From Clostridia bacterium (lineage in GTDB: Bacteria; Bacillota; Clostridia; Christensenellales; Aristaeellaceae): a DNA stretch of 64,000 nt. Numbering within the stretch: position 1 is the first letter of the stretch; each line of letters begins with the position of its first letter. A model generated the notes under the pieces. The model was not told where the DNA came from. It saw only the letters and a program-made list of their open reading frames with translations, and ran no database searches. The stretch lies in assembly GCA_017512985.1 (NCBI GenBank), contig JAFWEJ010000008.1:62001-126000 (forward strand), read 5' to 3'. The position numbers were made by a program, and so were the translations under genes. This document shows, one piece after another, positions 36,608-44,727 of the stretch.

Positions 36608-36835
36608 ATGGATGAAAACAGGGAAGTCAGAAGCCGGAAAGGGGATATCCCGGTCTGGGAAAAGTATCTGCTGAGCACGGAGGAGGCCAGTGATTATTTT
36701 CATATCGGGATTAACAAACTGCGTCGGATTATATCACTGAATCCGACTGCTGAATGGATCCTCTGGAACGGTTCGCATGCCTATGTCAAAAGGCGGATTT
36801 TTGAGCATTTTATTGATGGCATAAATGACATCTGA
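36608..36835 (+). CDS. xis: Excisionase, Tn916 Xis family
   Basis: This 75-residue protein contains DIPVWEKYLLSTEEASDYFH and IGINKLRRI, then WILWNGSHAYVKRRIFEHFI: the winged-helix pattern of Tn916 Xis, which bends DNA to favour excision. ATG 36608 has GAAGGAG upstream; the frame is open back to 36452 through the leader hairpin. It is 65 bases before int, the classic order. Confidence 0.88.
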   Translation: MDENREVRSRKGDIPVWEKYLLSTEEASDYFHIGINKLRRIISLNPTAEWILWNGSHAYVKRRIFEHFIDGINDI

Positions 36836-36857
36836 GCTTTATTTTTCAAGGGGTGTA

Positions 36858-36866
36858 TGGTATAAT
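36858..36866 (+). promoter_or_regulatory. Extended -10 promoter of int
   Basis: TGG immediately followed by TATAAT, 35 bases before the integrase start. The -35 is weak. Confidence 0.5.
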
Positions 36867-36900
36867 GAATATGTCCGTTAGAGTTGCTGCAGGAGGCAGC

Positions 36901-38157
36901 ATGCAACGAAAAGACGACAAAGGAAGACTATTAAGAAGTAACGAGTACGTCAGAGGCGATGGGAGGTATGCATATCAGTATTTCGATCTGAAAGGCAACC
37001 GTAAACGGGTTTATTCCTGGCGTTTAGTGGAAACCGATCCTGTTCCTAAAGGGAAGGCGTGGTGCGAAAGCTTGCGTACGATGGAGAAGGCGATCCTGAA
37101 GGATCAGCTGGACGGCATCGAAACAAAAAGCAAGCTGACGCTCAATGACCGATGGGATGCCTATATCTCGGACAAACCGGAACTGAAGCAGTCCACGAGA
37201 ACGAATTACAAGTATATGTACGATAAGTACATCCGGGACGATATCGGAAAGATGTCAATCAAGTCCATTACGTACAGTGATTGTAAGAGGTTCTTCAACA
37301 AGCTGATTCATGAGAAAGGGTTTAAGCCGAGAAGCGTGGAGATTATCAACACGCTGCTTCATCCCGTATTCAGGATTGCGGTCAGGGACAATCTGATCCG
37401 CACCAATCCGACCGACGGCATTATCGCTGAACTGAAAAGGAGCAATGATTGGGTTATGGAAAAGAGACATGCTTTAACGAAAACACAGCAGCAGGCTTTT
37501 GTGAACTACGTCAGGAATCATAAGGTTTACGCTCACTGGGATCCATTGATCACTTGCCTTCTCGGTACGGGCTGCCGCATCGGGGAGATGCTCGGGCTGC
37601 GCTGGGAGGATGTGTTCTGGAAGGAAGGATTCATTTCCATCAATCACAGCCTCATCTACCGGTTGCAGGATGACGGCACCGTCAAGTTCAGGGTCACCAC
37701 GACGAAGACAAAGAACAGTAACCGGGAGATCCCGATGTTCGACTCCGTCATCCGGGCTCTGAAGACCGAGTATAAGCGCCAGAGTGAGGAAGGGTTCTGT
37801 CTGGATGAAATCGAGGGTTACTCAGGATTCATCTGGATGAACAGGGAAGGACATGTCCTTTGCCCTCATAATCTGAACCGTGCGCTGGAAAGGATCATCA
37901 GGGACTATAATGATGAGGAAAAGGTAAGGGCGAAAAAGGAACGGCGCAAGCCGATGCCGCTTCCGCACTTTACGGCTCATCATCTCCGTCACACGTTTTG
38001 TACAAGAATCTGTGAAAACGAGACGGACCTGAAGCTGATCCAGGAGATCATGGGTCATGCGGATATCACGACCACGATGGACGTGTATAACGAATCGAAC
38101 CTGGAACGTAAAAAGGAACGGTTTGCCAAGCTTGAAAAGATCGCGAACGTGTTCTGA
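36901..38157 (+). CDS. int: Tyrosine recombinase, Tn916 Int family
   Basis: The 418-residue integrase has an N-terminal arm-binding domain of Tn916 type (RKDDKGRLLRSNEYVRGDGR, YSWRL), a SAM-like core-binding domain (about 75-165), and a catalytic domain with Arg in GTGCRIGEMLGLRWEDV, Lys in the TTKTKNSNREIP turn, HHLRHTF (H-x-x-R) and MGHADITTTMDVY (His and the Tyr nucleophile). ATG 36901 has AGGAGG just upstream. It catalyses insertion of the element at the lysS 3' end and, with Xis, its excision. Confidence 0.95.
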   Translation: MQRKDDKGRLLRSNEYVRGDGRYAYQYFDLKGNRKRVYSWRLVETDPVPKGKAWCESLRTMEKAILKDQLDGIETKSKLTLNDRWDAYISDKPELKQSTRTNYKYMYDKYIRDDIGKMSIKSITYSDCKRFFNKLIHEKGFKPRSVEIINTLLHPVFRIAVRDNLIRTNPTDGIIAELKRSNDWVMEKRHALTKTQQQAFVNYVRNHKVYAHWDPLITCLLGTGCRIGEMLGLRWEDVFWKEGFISINHSLIYRLQDDGTVKFRVTTTKTKNSNREIPMFDSVIRALKTEYKRQSEEGFCLDEIEGYSGFIWMNREGHVLCPHNLNRALERIIRDYNDEEKVRAKKERRKPMPLPHFTAHHLRHTFCTRICENETDLKLIQEIMGHADITTTMDVYNESNLERKKERFAKLEKIANVF

Positions 38158-38160
38158 AAC

Positions 38161-38300
38161 CGTGATGCATTTTTTTGATGCAAATTCCTCCCGGGCGTGA
38201 TGCAAATTTTGATGCAAATGACCGTGGGAGCGTGATGCAAATTTTGATGCAAATGACCGTGGGGTTACGTGGCTAAATGCATCAAAAAGTGCATCAAACC
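38161..38300. repeat. Right-end arm-type integrase sites with 35-bp tandem repeat
   Basis: GATGCAAAT or GATGCA occurs repeatedly. A 35-bp unit (starting GCGTGATGCAAATTTTGATG) is present twice at 38195-38229 and 38230-38264. TGCATCAAA appears in the opposite orientation twice at about 38277-38298. This matches clustered Int arm sites near attR. Confidence 0.7.
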
Positions 38301-38356
38301 TCGAAAAGATTTATGAAAAAGTGAGGAAAATCAACGGTTCCAGGGCACGAAAAATA

Positions 38357-38404
38357 CTGATCCCGACGATGAAACCGATGGCGTCTGGAGACGTTGAGAA
38401 ATAA
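38357..38404 (+). pseudogene. lysS: Displaced lysS 3' end with attR core
   Basis: CTGATCCCGACGATGAAACC continues in frame as LIPTMKPMASGDVEK and a TAA stop. It parallels [14 protein letters not shown] at the current lysS end. It is the original chromosomal lysS tail pushed away by integration; the core at 38361-38377 is attR. Confidence 0.8.
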
Positions 38405-38481
38405 GGCACCAAAAATCGGAAATTCTCAATTTGATGTAAATTTGATGTATTTTGAAGAAAAAGCAACACTGTAGACAAAAT

Positions 38482-38508
38482 TCCGGCCTCAAAAAAGGCC
38501 GGATTTTT
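38482..38508 (+). terminator. Original lysS terminator
   Basis: TCCGGCC / GGCCGGA with an 8-base loop is followed by TTTTT. It lies 78 bases after the displaced lysS stop. Confidence 0.85.
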
Positions 38509-38550
38509 CTATAATCCTTGATATTATTGGGGTTTTAGTGCCTGTTTCGT

Positions 38551-38583
38551 GATGTGCTTCTCGGGTTTACAATGAAGCACATC
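38551..38583. other. Perfect 10-bp inverted repeat
   Basis: GATGTGCTTC / GAAGCACATC with a 13-base spacer and no T tract. It could be an operator or the base of an RNA hairpin. Confidence 0.45.
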
Positions 38584-38795
38584 ATCGGCTGTGTCCTTTG
38601 GTACTGCCGGCCTATCACCTGAAAAAGCCGACTGACGCCATGAAACAAATGCTTGCCGGTATTGCAGTCAGATTCCTGGAATAACGGTATGCATATTCCC
38701 GCTTTCCGGCAGGGCTTATGTCAAAAGCCGGACGGCAGAGACAGTTCTTTCAGTTCCATGTCTGCCAAAAAACATCTTCCTGACAGCAGTCATTG

Positions 38796-38832
38796 AAAAC
38801 ACTCCCGGTTTCCGGATTGGAGACCGGGAGTG
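38796..38832 (-). terminator. Terminator for the SH3-like secreted protein gene
   Basis: On the minus strand CACTCCCGGT / ACCGGGAGTG is followed by TTTTC, about 100 bases after the stop of the gene at 38935. Confidence 0.65.
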
Positions 38833-38934
38833 CTGTATTCGGTATATCATCCTTGCTTATCTTTTTCCGGGTGCCGTGAGAAGATAACAGGAAGACCGGG
38901 ATGTAAAGATATCTTTTATCGATAAATAATCGGA

Positions 38935-39372
38935 TTACCTGCCGGGGAACAGGAGAATTCGTTTTGCCGATACAAATCCGACATATCCATCAGAACGTGT
39001 GACATAATACCATTCATAGCCATTGCAATAACATTTGAAATTCACGTATACAGTTTCGTTTCTCGTGAGTTTTGCGATGATAGTCGGATGCATGGTATTC
39101 TGATCACCATGTTGGTCTATATATACAATTGATTCTGTTGTTGGGTATGACCGCAGGTTCGCTCCCCCTGTGCAAAGCAAACCAAGGCAATTAACATCTG
39201 TGCCGTACCATTGATCACGCACATATTGCTGATCCTGCACTATCGCTTTCGGGAAATGGATATCAAGCACTTCGGGATGCCATTGCAATGGAGATGAGCT
39301 TTCAGCAACTGCGATATTTAGTGCAAGCATAAGCACCGCGAGGACGGTTAATAATGCAACTGTTTTTTTCAT
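38935..39372 (-). CDS. Small secreted SH3-like protein
   Basis: The 145-residue protein has a signal peptide (MKKTVALLTVLAVLMLALNIAVA) and a bacterial SH3-like part (GANLRSYPTTES, then YEWYYVTRSDGYVGFVSAKR). SH3b domains bind cell wall or peptides. GGAGG precedes ATG 39372 and a good promoter lies upstream. It is clearly AT-richer than its surroundings and lies just beyond the element's right end, so it may be another insertion. Confidence 0.72.
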   Translation of the reverse strand: MKKTVALLTVLAVLMLALNIAVAESSSPLQWHPEVLDIHFPKAIVQDQQYVRDQWYGTDVNCLGLLCTGGANLRSYPTTESIVYIDQHGDQNTMHPTIIAKLTRNETVYVNFKCYCNGYEWYYVTRSDGYVGFVSAKRILLFPGR

Positions 39373-39422
39373 GGATAATTACCTCCAAACAATATATATT
39401 TTTACTTTTAATGTTTAATGAT

Positions 39423-39451
39423 ATATTAGCAACAATCCATTCTTGTGTCAA
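39423..39451 (-). promoter_or_regulatory. Promoter of the SH3-like protein gene
   Basis: On the minus strand TTGACA (39451-39446), 17 bases, TAATAT (39428-39423). Confidence 0.65.
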
Positions 39452-39669
39452 TGTAGTTATACAGTTAAATATATATGTAAATACGATATGTAATTAATTC
39501 ATGCTTTTTGTAATGACAAAACGATTTGCGAATACCCGGATCTGCCTTGCTGATAAACTGCGTTGACAGCCTGCCGGCTTCATCAGATTATGCTGACGGC
39601 ATTTGAAACCTTTCTGACGGTACAACAGAGAGAAATGAACGGCATACGGGACGAAGCCGGTAAACCACA

Positions 39670-39698
39670 TTGTTCTCCGGCTTCCAACGTGCTATAAT
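39670..39698 (+). promoter_or_regulatory. Promoter of the NlpC/P60-like gene
   Basis: TTGTTC, 17 bases, TATAAT. Confidence 0.6.
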
Positions 39699-39835
39699 CC
39701 AATGGCGGTCAGGGGAATTCCTGATTACTGTTCCGGATGAGGGACGAGAAACAGATACGGACGCAATGCAAGCCGGAAGAAAACCCGGAAGGATTTAACC
39801 GACAATCAAAAAACTCTGCAGTGTAAAGGAATCAG

Positions 39836-40723
39836 ATGATGAAGAAGGCCCTGACTGTGATCCTGGCGCTCCTGCTGCTGTTCGCGGGCGCCGCGGCGGA
39901 AGAAAAAGACGCGCGGATCAGCGCCTGCCCGGTGCTGAATCATGCTTTTACCGTGCTGGAAAAAGGGAATCCTTTTACTGAAAGGTACAACCGGATCACA
40001 GGGGAGAACGTACAGGCACGGATGGAACAGGGCGCGCCGTATTTCTGGGGAGCGCAGCAGGGCCATCTGTTTGCAAAGGAACCGGAATATGTGGTCCTGA
40101 AGGCTTGGCAGGACAGCCCCGCCTATTACAAGGCCGGGGTCAAATACATTTACGGGTTTGACTGCGTGGGATTTGTCAAGTGGGTCTGGAAGGAGACATA
40201 CGGCGGGGAAATGCCTTCCAGGGCTTTTATGTTTGGCAATACGGATCACCAGATCAGGAACACCGCCTCGGGAGCCGGCCCGCTGTGGGATGGCGCGGCT
40301 GAGACGCTTGTTCCGGGAGACCTGCTGCTGATCGATCACAGCGACGGCGGACATCACATGGCCATTTACGCCGGAACGCTCAGGATGTACGGTTATACCG
40401 CGGAGGAAGTGCCGGAGCTGGCGGAGGAAATGGATACGCCGCTGGTGATCCACTGCACAACGAACGCACAGATTTCGGACCGCTTTGCCGTACTCATCAA
40501 AAACGGGCTGCCGAAGTATCGCTGCGCAACGGTGACGGACGGCGGCGTATGTGTTTCCCTGATTGTTCCGGACTGTGAAAAGGTGCCCGGACTGGTGCAT
40601 CAGCAGAATCAGGATACCCGCTATTACACCCTACCGGACGGCACCTGGCTGACCGTCCTGTCCTCCGACGACGTGACGGAATACTGCTGGTACCGGCCCG
40701 CGCCGGAACCTGTTCAGGAATAA
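39836..40723 (+). CDS. Secreted NlpC/P60-like cysteine peptidase/amidase
   Basis: The 295-residue protein has a signal peptide (MMKKALTVILALLLLFAGAAA). The catalytic Cys lies in YGFDCVGFVKWVW (Cys110) and the His in GDLLLIDHSDGGHHMAIYAG (His173 or 174), as in NlpC/P60 enzymes that cut peptidoglycan stem peptides. AAAGGA fits either ATG 39836 or 39839. A cystatin-like secreted protein gene follows 73 bases after its stop, separated by a weak terminator-like stem. Confidence 0.8.
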   Translation: MMKKALTVILALLLLFAGAAAEEKDARISACPVLNHAFTVLEKGNPFTERYNRITGENVQARMEQGAPYFWGAQQGHLFAKEPEYVVLKAWQDSPAYYKAGVKYIYGFDCVGFVKWVWKETYGGEMPSRAFMFGNTDHQIRNTASGAGPLWDGAAETLVPGDLLLIDHSDGGHHMAIYAGTLRMYGYTAEEVPELAEEMDTPLVIHCTTNAQISDRFAVLIKNGLPKYRCATVTDGGVCVSLIVPDCEKVPGLVHQQNQDTRYYTLPDGTWLTVLSSDDVTEYCWYRPAPEPVQE

Positions 40724-40796
40724 GAATCCTGTTTTTCTTTTTCAACAGGCTGTTTTATGGTATGATAAACGCAGCAAATCACAGGAGGATCTGAAC

Positions 40797-41189
40797 ATGA
40801 AAAAGACCGTAAGTTTACTGATGACCCTGGTCCTGGCTCTGACACTGTGCGTTTCCGCTTCAGCGGAGATGCTGACCGGCGGCTGGGCAGGAGCTGCGCT
40901 CGAAGACGCGGTGCCGGTTCCGGAAGAAGCCAGGGCAGCGTTTGACAAGGCAATGGAAAAGGACCCGCTGATGGGAGCGGAATACACTCCGGTCGCGCTG
41001 CTGGCCACACAGATCGTTGCGGGAACCAACTACTGCATTCTGTGCCAGGTGACGCCTGTTGAGCCCGATCCCGTGCCGACCTGGGCGCTGGTTTATATCT
41101 ATGCCGACCTTGAGGGGAACGCGGAACGACTGAATGTTTATGAACTGTATATCGACAAGCATGTATATCCGCCGGAAACCCAAGAATAA
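40797..41189 (+). CDS. Secreted cystatin-like protein
   Basis: The 130-residue protein has a signal peptide (MKKTVSLLMTLVLALTLCVSASA). The mature part has GGW (28-30), then a helix (PEEARAAFDKAM), then QIVAGTNYCILCQV (from residue 72), which matches the cystatin Q-x-V-x-G loop QVVAG plus its NY strand, and PTW (94-96) in place of the second PW loop. Cystatins inhibit papain-fold cysteine peptidases. The upstream neighbour is a papain-fold NlpC/P60 enzyme, so an enzyme-inhibitor pair is possible. AGGAGG precedes the start. Confidence 0.7.
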   Translation: MKKTVSLLMTLVLALTLCVSASAEMLTGGWAGAALEDAVPVPEEARAAFDKAMEKDPLMGAEYTPVALLATQIVAGTNYCILCQVTPVEPDPVPTWALVYIYADLEGNAERLNVYELYIDKHVYPPETQE

Positions 41190-41211
41190 AAAGTGACAAG
41201 GAGAAGCTGCC

Positions 41212-41553
41212 ATGCCGTTTATCGACACAAAAGTGACCGTGAAAGTCACACCTGAAAAGAAGGAGATTATCAAACAGGAACTTGGCAGGCGGATTTCCGC
41301 ACTGAACAAGACCGAGACCTACCTGATGGTTGGCATTGAGGACGGATATGACCTCTGGTTTGGCGGGAAAAAGCTGGACAAAGGGGCGTATGTGGCAGTG
41401 AGCCTGCTCGGAGACGCTCCAAAGGAATGCTATGAAAAGATGACGGAGCAGGTCTGCGAACTGATGGCGGAGCAGTTGGATATTCCGGGAAACGCTGTCT
41501 ATGTCACTTATCATCCCGTGAAGGATTGGGGATGGAACGGCAGCAACTTCTGA
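41212..41553 (+). CDS. MIF/tautomerase superfamily protein
   Basis: This 113-residue protein starts MPFIDTKVTVKVTPEKKEII, giving the catalytic N-terminal Pro after Met removal. It has YLMVGIEDGYDLWFGGKKLD (substrate and trimer contacts), a typical L-G-D-A-P-x2-C-Y turn, and VYVTYHPVKDWGWNGSNF at the end, all as in macrophage migration inhibitory factor. The family are phenylpyruvate tautomerases. It follows the cystatin-like gene by 22 bases and may share its transcript. Confidence 0.85.
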   Translation: MPFIDTKVTVKVTPEKKEIIKQELGRRISALNKTETYLMVGIEDGYDLWFGGKKLDKGAYVAVSLLGDAPKECYEKMTEQVCELMAEQLDIPGNAVYVTYHPVKDWGWNGSNF

Positions 41554-41579
41554 CTGAAGCGCCATACGAATACCGCGGG

Positions 41580-41620
41580 GAAACGGCCGAACGATTAAGC
41601 GGCCGTTTCTTTTGTCTTTT
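41580..41620 (+). terminator. Rho-independent terminator
   Basis: GAAACGGCCG / CGGCCGTTTC, 10-base loop, then TTTTGTCTTTTG. Confidence 0.9.
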
Positions 41621-41645
41621 GTTGTGAACAGGGCGCGGCAGAGAA

Positions 41646-41674
41646 TTGACAGGGTTTTGTTTTCCGATTAACAT
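41646..41674 (+). promoter_or_regulatory. Candidate promoter of the FNT gene
   Basis: TTGACA, 17 bases, TAACAT, 35 bases before the start. Confidence 0.5.
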
Positions 41675-41708
41675 GAAGAAAGCAAAGAAAAGCAGGAGGA
41701 AACGGGCA

Positions 41709-42293
41709 ATGAAGACCTCTCTGGCACGGTCCGCCGCAGCGGGCATTCTGATCTGTATGGGATGCATCGTCAACCTCAAGGCGGGCGGGGGCATTCCCGG
41801 CGCAGTACTGTTCAGCGCCGGGCTCTGGTTTGTGGTGAATTTTGACGCAGAACTGTTTACCGGACGGGTCACCCGGCCGGATTATGATCCCCTGCAGAAG
41901 GTGATCATGCTTCTAATGAATGTGATTGGCGCGGGCGTATGCGGCATACTGGCTTCCATCTGCCTGCCGGAAATCCGGGAAGGTGCGGAGAAGATTGCCG
42001 CGGCGTACCAGGATCCGCTGAAGGTGATCTGGCAGAGCGTGATGTGCGGCATCTGCATGTACCTGGCGACCACACCGCCGAAGAACAGGGATATCAGCCG
42101 GCTGCCTTTCGTCATTTACGGAGTGGCGCTGTTCATTTTGTCCGGCTATGCACACTCGATCGCGCTGGCCGGTTATGCCGCGATTGCGCAGGGGATCGCG
42201 TGGTGGGTGATTCCGCTGGCGGCTGCAGGGAACGCGGCAGGAAGCTATCTGATCAAGTTCCTGCTGACATTCCAACAGCAGAAAAAGGAATGA
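41709..42293 (+). CDS. Formate/nitrite transporter family channel
   Basis: The 194-residue membrane protein has six hydrophobic segments. LWFVVNFDAELFTG matches the FNT '(F)G-x-EL-(F)TG' segment, SGYAHSIALAGYAAI matches the G-F-x-H-S region with the central pore His, and AAAGNAAGSYL matches the GN-x-x-G end. AGGAGG precedes ATG 41709; the frame is open 21 codons upstream. Members pass formate, nitrite or hydrosulfide. The protein is shorter than the usual 260-280 residues, mostly at the ends. Substrate unknown. Confidence 0.8.
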   Translation: MKTSLARSAAAGILICMGCIVNLKAGGGIPGAVLFSAGLWFVVNFDAELFTGRVTRPDYDPLQKVIMLLMNVIGAGVCGILASICLPEIREGAEKIAAAYQDPLKVIWQSVMCGICMYLATTPPKNRDISRLPFVIYGVALFILSGYAHSIALAGYAAIAQGIAWWVIPLAAAGNAAGSYLIKFLLTFQQQKKE

Positions 42294-42386
42294 TGAAAGA
42301 ACCGCTGGCTCTTTCTCCGGGCGCTTCAAATTCCCGGACCTTCGGACCGAAGATTTTTATGTATATGAAAAAAGCGGGGACAGGCA

Positions 42387-44159
42387 ATGAGTGAAGAAGC
42401 AGTCGCGAAGCGGAGCCGGAAAGAGACGGCCGGCCTGCTGAAACGGTTCGTTTCATATTACAAACCGCATAAGAAACTGTTCGCCATGGACATGACGGCC
42501 GCGCTGTTCGTGTCAGCCATCGGCGTGGTATACCCGATTATCACGCGGACCATGCTGAACACGCTGATCCCGGAGCGGAATTACCGGATGATTGTGATTC
42601 TTGGACTGACGCTGCTGGCACTGTATTTTGCCAAGATGTGCCTGAACTACTTCATCCAGTACGAGGGCCACATGATGGGCGTATATATGCAGGCGCGGAT
42701 GCGGACGGACCTTTTTGCCCACCTGGAGACGCTGCCTTACAGCTTTTATGACAGCCACGAAACCGGCAAGATCATGACCCGGATGACGAACGACCTGTTT
42801 GAGGTGGTTGAACTGGCACATCACGGTCCGGAGAACATTATTATCTCTGTACTGAGTATTGTGATCTCGTTTACCTACCTCAGTACGATTGATATCCGGC
42901 TGACCCTGATCATCTTTGCCTGCGTACCTTTCCTGCTGCTGATTTCCTACAGCCTGCGCAAAAAGATGCGCAAGGCGTTCCGGGATTCGCGCACCGCAAT
43001 TGCGGAAATCAACGCCAGCATGGAAAGTTCCATATCCGGCATCCGGGTCACAAAGGCCTTCACGAACGCGGAGAAAGAAAAGGAAAAGTTCGAGGTCGGG
43101 AACGGCAAGTTCCAGAAAGCCCGGAAGGCTGCTTACAGCGCGATGGGCCGGTTCTTTTCGGGCAATACGTTTGTAACGGACGTATTCAACGTCGTTGTCC
43201 TGATCGCCGGCGGGTTCTTCCTGTATAACGGACAGATCCGGTTCGGCGATTATTCCGCATTCATTGTTTCCGTGAATATGTTCATTGCTCCTGTGATGAC
43301 CCTGATCAACTTCATGGAGCAGTTTGAAAACGGTATTACGGGTTTTGAACGTTTCTGCGAAATCATGGACGCAAAACCGGAAACGGACAGCCCGGACGCG
43401 CAGGACGCCGGACAGCTCGAGGGCCGCATTGAGTTCAGGGACGTCAGCTATGCCTATGATGAGGACAAAAATGTGCTGCGGCATGTCAACCTGGTCATTG
43501 AAAAGGGAAAGACCTACGCGCTGGTAGGGCCTTCCGGGGGCGGCAAGACGACGATCTGCCATCTGGTTCCGCATTTCTACGACGTGGAAAGCGGAGAAAT
43601 CCTGCTGGACGGAAAGGAGATCCACGGCCTGACGCTGGAAAGCGTGCGGCGGAATATCGGTATTGTGCAGCAGGATATTTACCTGTTCAACGACAGCATG
43701 AAGGAAAACATCCGCTACGGCAAGCTGGACGCCACGGATGAGGAGATTGAGCTGGCCGCAAAGCGCGCCAATATACACGACTATATTATGTCACTGCCCA
43801 ACGGCTATGATACGAATATCGGCGAACGGGGCGTGCGGCTGTCCGGCGGCCAGAAGCAAAGGCTGTCCATTGCCCGGGTCTTCCTTAAAAACCCGCCGAT
43901 CCTGATCCTGGATGAGGCTACGAGCGCACTGGACAATACGACGGAGATCCTGATTCAGCAGGCACTGGACGAGCTGTGCAAGGGCAGGACCACGCTGGTG
44001 GTCGCACACAGGCTGAGCACAATCAAGAACGCGGATGAGATCGCCGTGGTATCTGACGGGCAGATTACCGAACACGGGACACACGAAGAACTGATGGCAA
44101 AACGCGGAATGTATTACGATCTGTATCAGCTGCAGTTCAGGGCAAACTCCGGGGAGTGA
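42387..44159 (+). CDS. ABC exporter, fused permease and ATPase (MsbA/multidrug type)
   Basis: The 590-residue half-transporter has six membrane helices (about 35-315) and a C-terminal ATPase with Walker A GPSGGGKTT, signature LSGGQKQR, Walker B ILILDEATSALD and the switch His in VAHRLST. It would form a homodimer that exports lipids, drugs or peptides. The ribosome site is weak (GGGGACAGG). A small membrane protein gene follows seven bases after its stop. Confidence 0.92.
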   Translation: MSEEAVAKRSRKETAGLLKRFVSYYKPHKKLFAMDMTAALFVSAIGVVYPIITRTMLNTLIPERNYRMIVILGLTLLALYFAKMCLNYFIQYEGHMMGVYMQARMRTDLFAHLETLPYSFYDSHETGKIMTRMTNDLFEVVELAHHGPENIIISVLSIVISFTYLSTIDIRLTLIIFACVPFLLLISYSLRKKMRKAFRDSRTAIAEINASMESSISGIRVTKAFTNAEKEKEKFEVGNGKFQKARKAAYSAMGRFFSGNTFVTDVFNVVVLIAGGFFLYNGQIRFGDYSAFIVSVNMFIAPVMTLINFMEQFENGITGFERFCEIMDAKPETDSPDAQDAGQLEGRIEFRDVSYAYDEDKNVLRHVNLVIEKGKTYALVGPSGGGKTTICHLVPHFYDVESGEILLDGKEIHGLTLESVRRNIGIVQQDIYLFNDSMKENIRYGKLDATDEEIELAAKRANIHDYIMSLPNGYDTNIGERGVRLSGGQKQRLSIARVFLKNPPILILDEATSALDNTTEILIQQALDELCKGRTTLVVAHRLSTIKNADEIAVVSDGQITEHGTHEELMAKRGMYYDLYQLQFRANSGE

Positions 44160-44166
44160 AAACACA

Positions 44167-44727
44167 ATGGAATTCAGGGAACAGTATCCGAACCGTGTGA
44201 CAATGGGTGAGGACGGTATTTACCGCTGGTCGGCGGACGTGGACCTGAGCAGGGATCATTATGTGCAGAACCTGACGATAAAGATCATGCTCTTTATATG
44301 CGCGGGAATATGCCTGATGACGCTGATCTTCGCGATTATGACGGGCGACGTGTCCATGGCCTGGATTCCGGTCCTGTGCTGCGGCGCCGTGATGGTGATT
44401 ACAATGCTGGTGCTCCGGCTCTTCAGGAGCGGCGTAAAAGACCGGTACACCATGGGATATGAGATGACCGGGGAGGGAATCCGCCTGGTCCGGGACCCTG
44501 CCACGGCCAGAATGATGAAGAGAGCGGCAGCGTTCGCCCGGGGCGGCGCCGGAACGGTACAGCCCGGAGAAACTGAGTTCAGGAGCGTGCGAAGCATGCG
44601 CGAGGTGCCGGAAACCCATATGATCTGCCTGAACACAACGGTCAGCGCGCTTCAGATCTGGGTTCCTGAGGAGGATTATGACGTGGTATGCAATTATATA
44701 AGGCAGCATGCGGACAGAGTATACTGA
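44167..44727 (+). CDS. Two-helix membrane protein
   Basis: The 186-residue protein has a charged N-terminus, two membrane helices (about 40-60 and 65-85) and a cytosolic beta domain, a layout like YcxB-type proteins. It follows the ABC exporter by seven bases and is probably co-transcribed. No enzymatic motif. Confidence 0.6.
   Translation: MEFREQYPNRVTMGEDGIYRWSADVDLSRDHYVQNLTIKIMLFICAGICLMTLIFAIMTGDVSMAWIPVLCCGAVMVITMLVLRLFRSGVKDRYTMGYEMTGEGIRLVRDPATARMMKRAAAFARGGAGTVQPGETEFRSVRSMREVPETHMICLNTTVSALQIWVPEEDYDVVCNYIRQHADRVY

Larger units (their letters stand above)
22414..38377 (+). mobile_element. ~16 kb integrative element inserted in the 3' end of lysS
   Basis: The core TCCCGACGATGAA (then G/A and CCG) occurs at 22414 inside lysS and again at 38361, where the reading frame continues for ten codons to a stop as a displaced lysS end. 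A good terminator follows at 38482. Tn916-type xis and int lie at the right end, and GATGCAAAT arm-type motifs lie inside both edges. The interior has phage-type recombination genes and cargo on both strands, and no relaxase, coupling protein, capsid or terminase gene. It is therefore more likely a mobilizable element or phage-derived satellite than a full ICE or prophage. That class is an inference. Confidence 0.82.
38509..38934. other. Gene-free region after the element
   Basis: No convincing gene. It holds a perfect 10-bp inverted repeat at 38551-38583 and a terminator-like hairpin at 38796-38832. The rest shows nothing clear. Confidence 0.5.
39373..39835. other. AT-rich divergent intergenic region
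   Basis: It holds the minus-strand promoter at 39423-39451 and the plus-strand promoter at 39670-39698. The part from 39460 to 39540 is very AT-rich. No gene is seen. Confidence 0.5.

Noticed and set aside
38195-38264. CRISPR-like repeat
   Set aside because: There are only two direct units without unique spacers. They contain Int arm motifs and no cas gene is present.
22414-38377. Full conjugative element or complete prophage
   Set aside because: No relaxase, coupling protein, type IV secretion, capsid, portal or terminase genes are visible.
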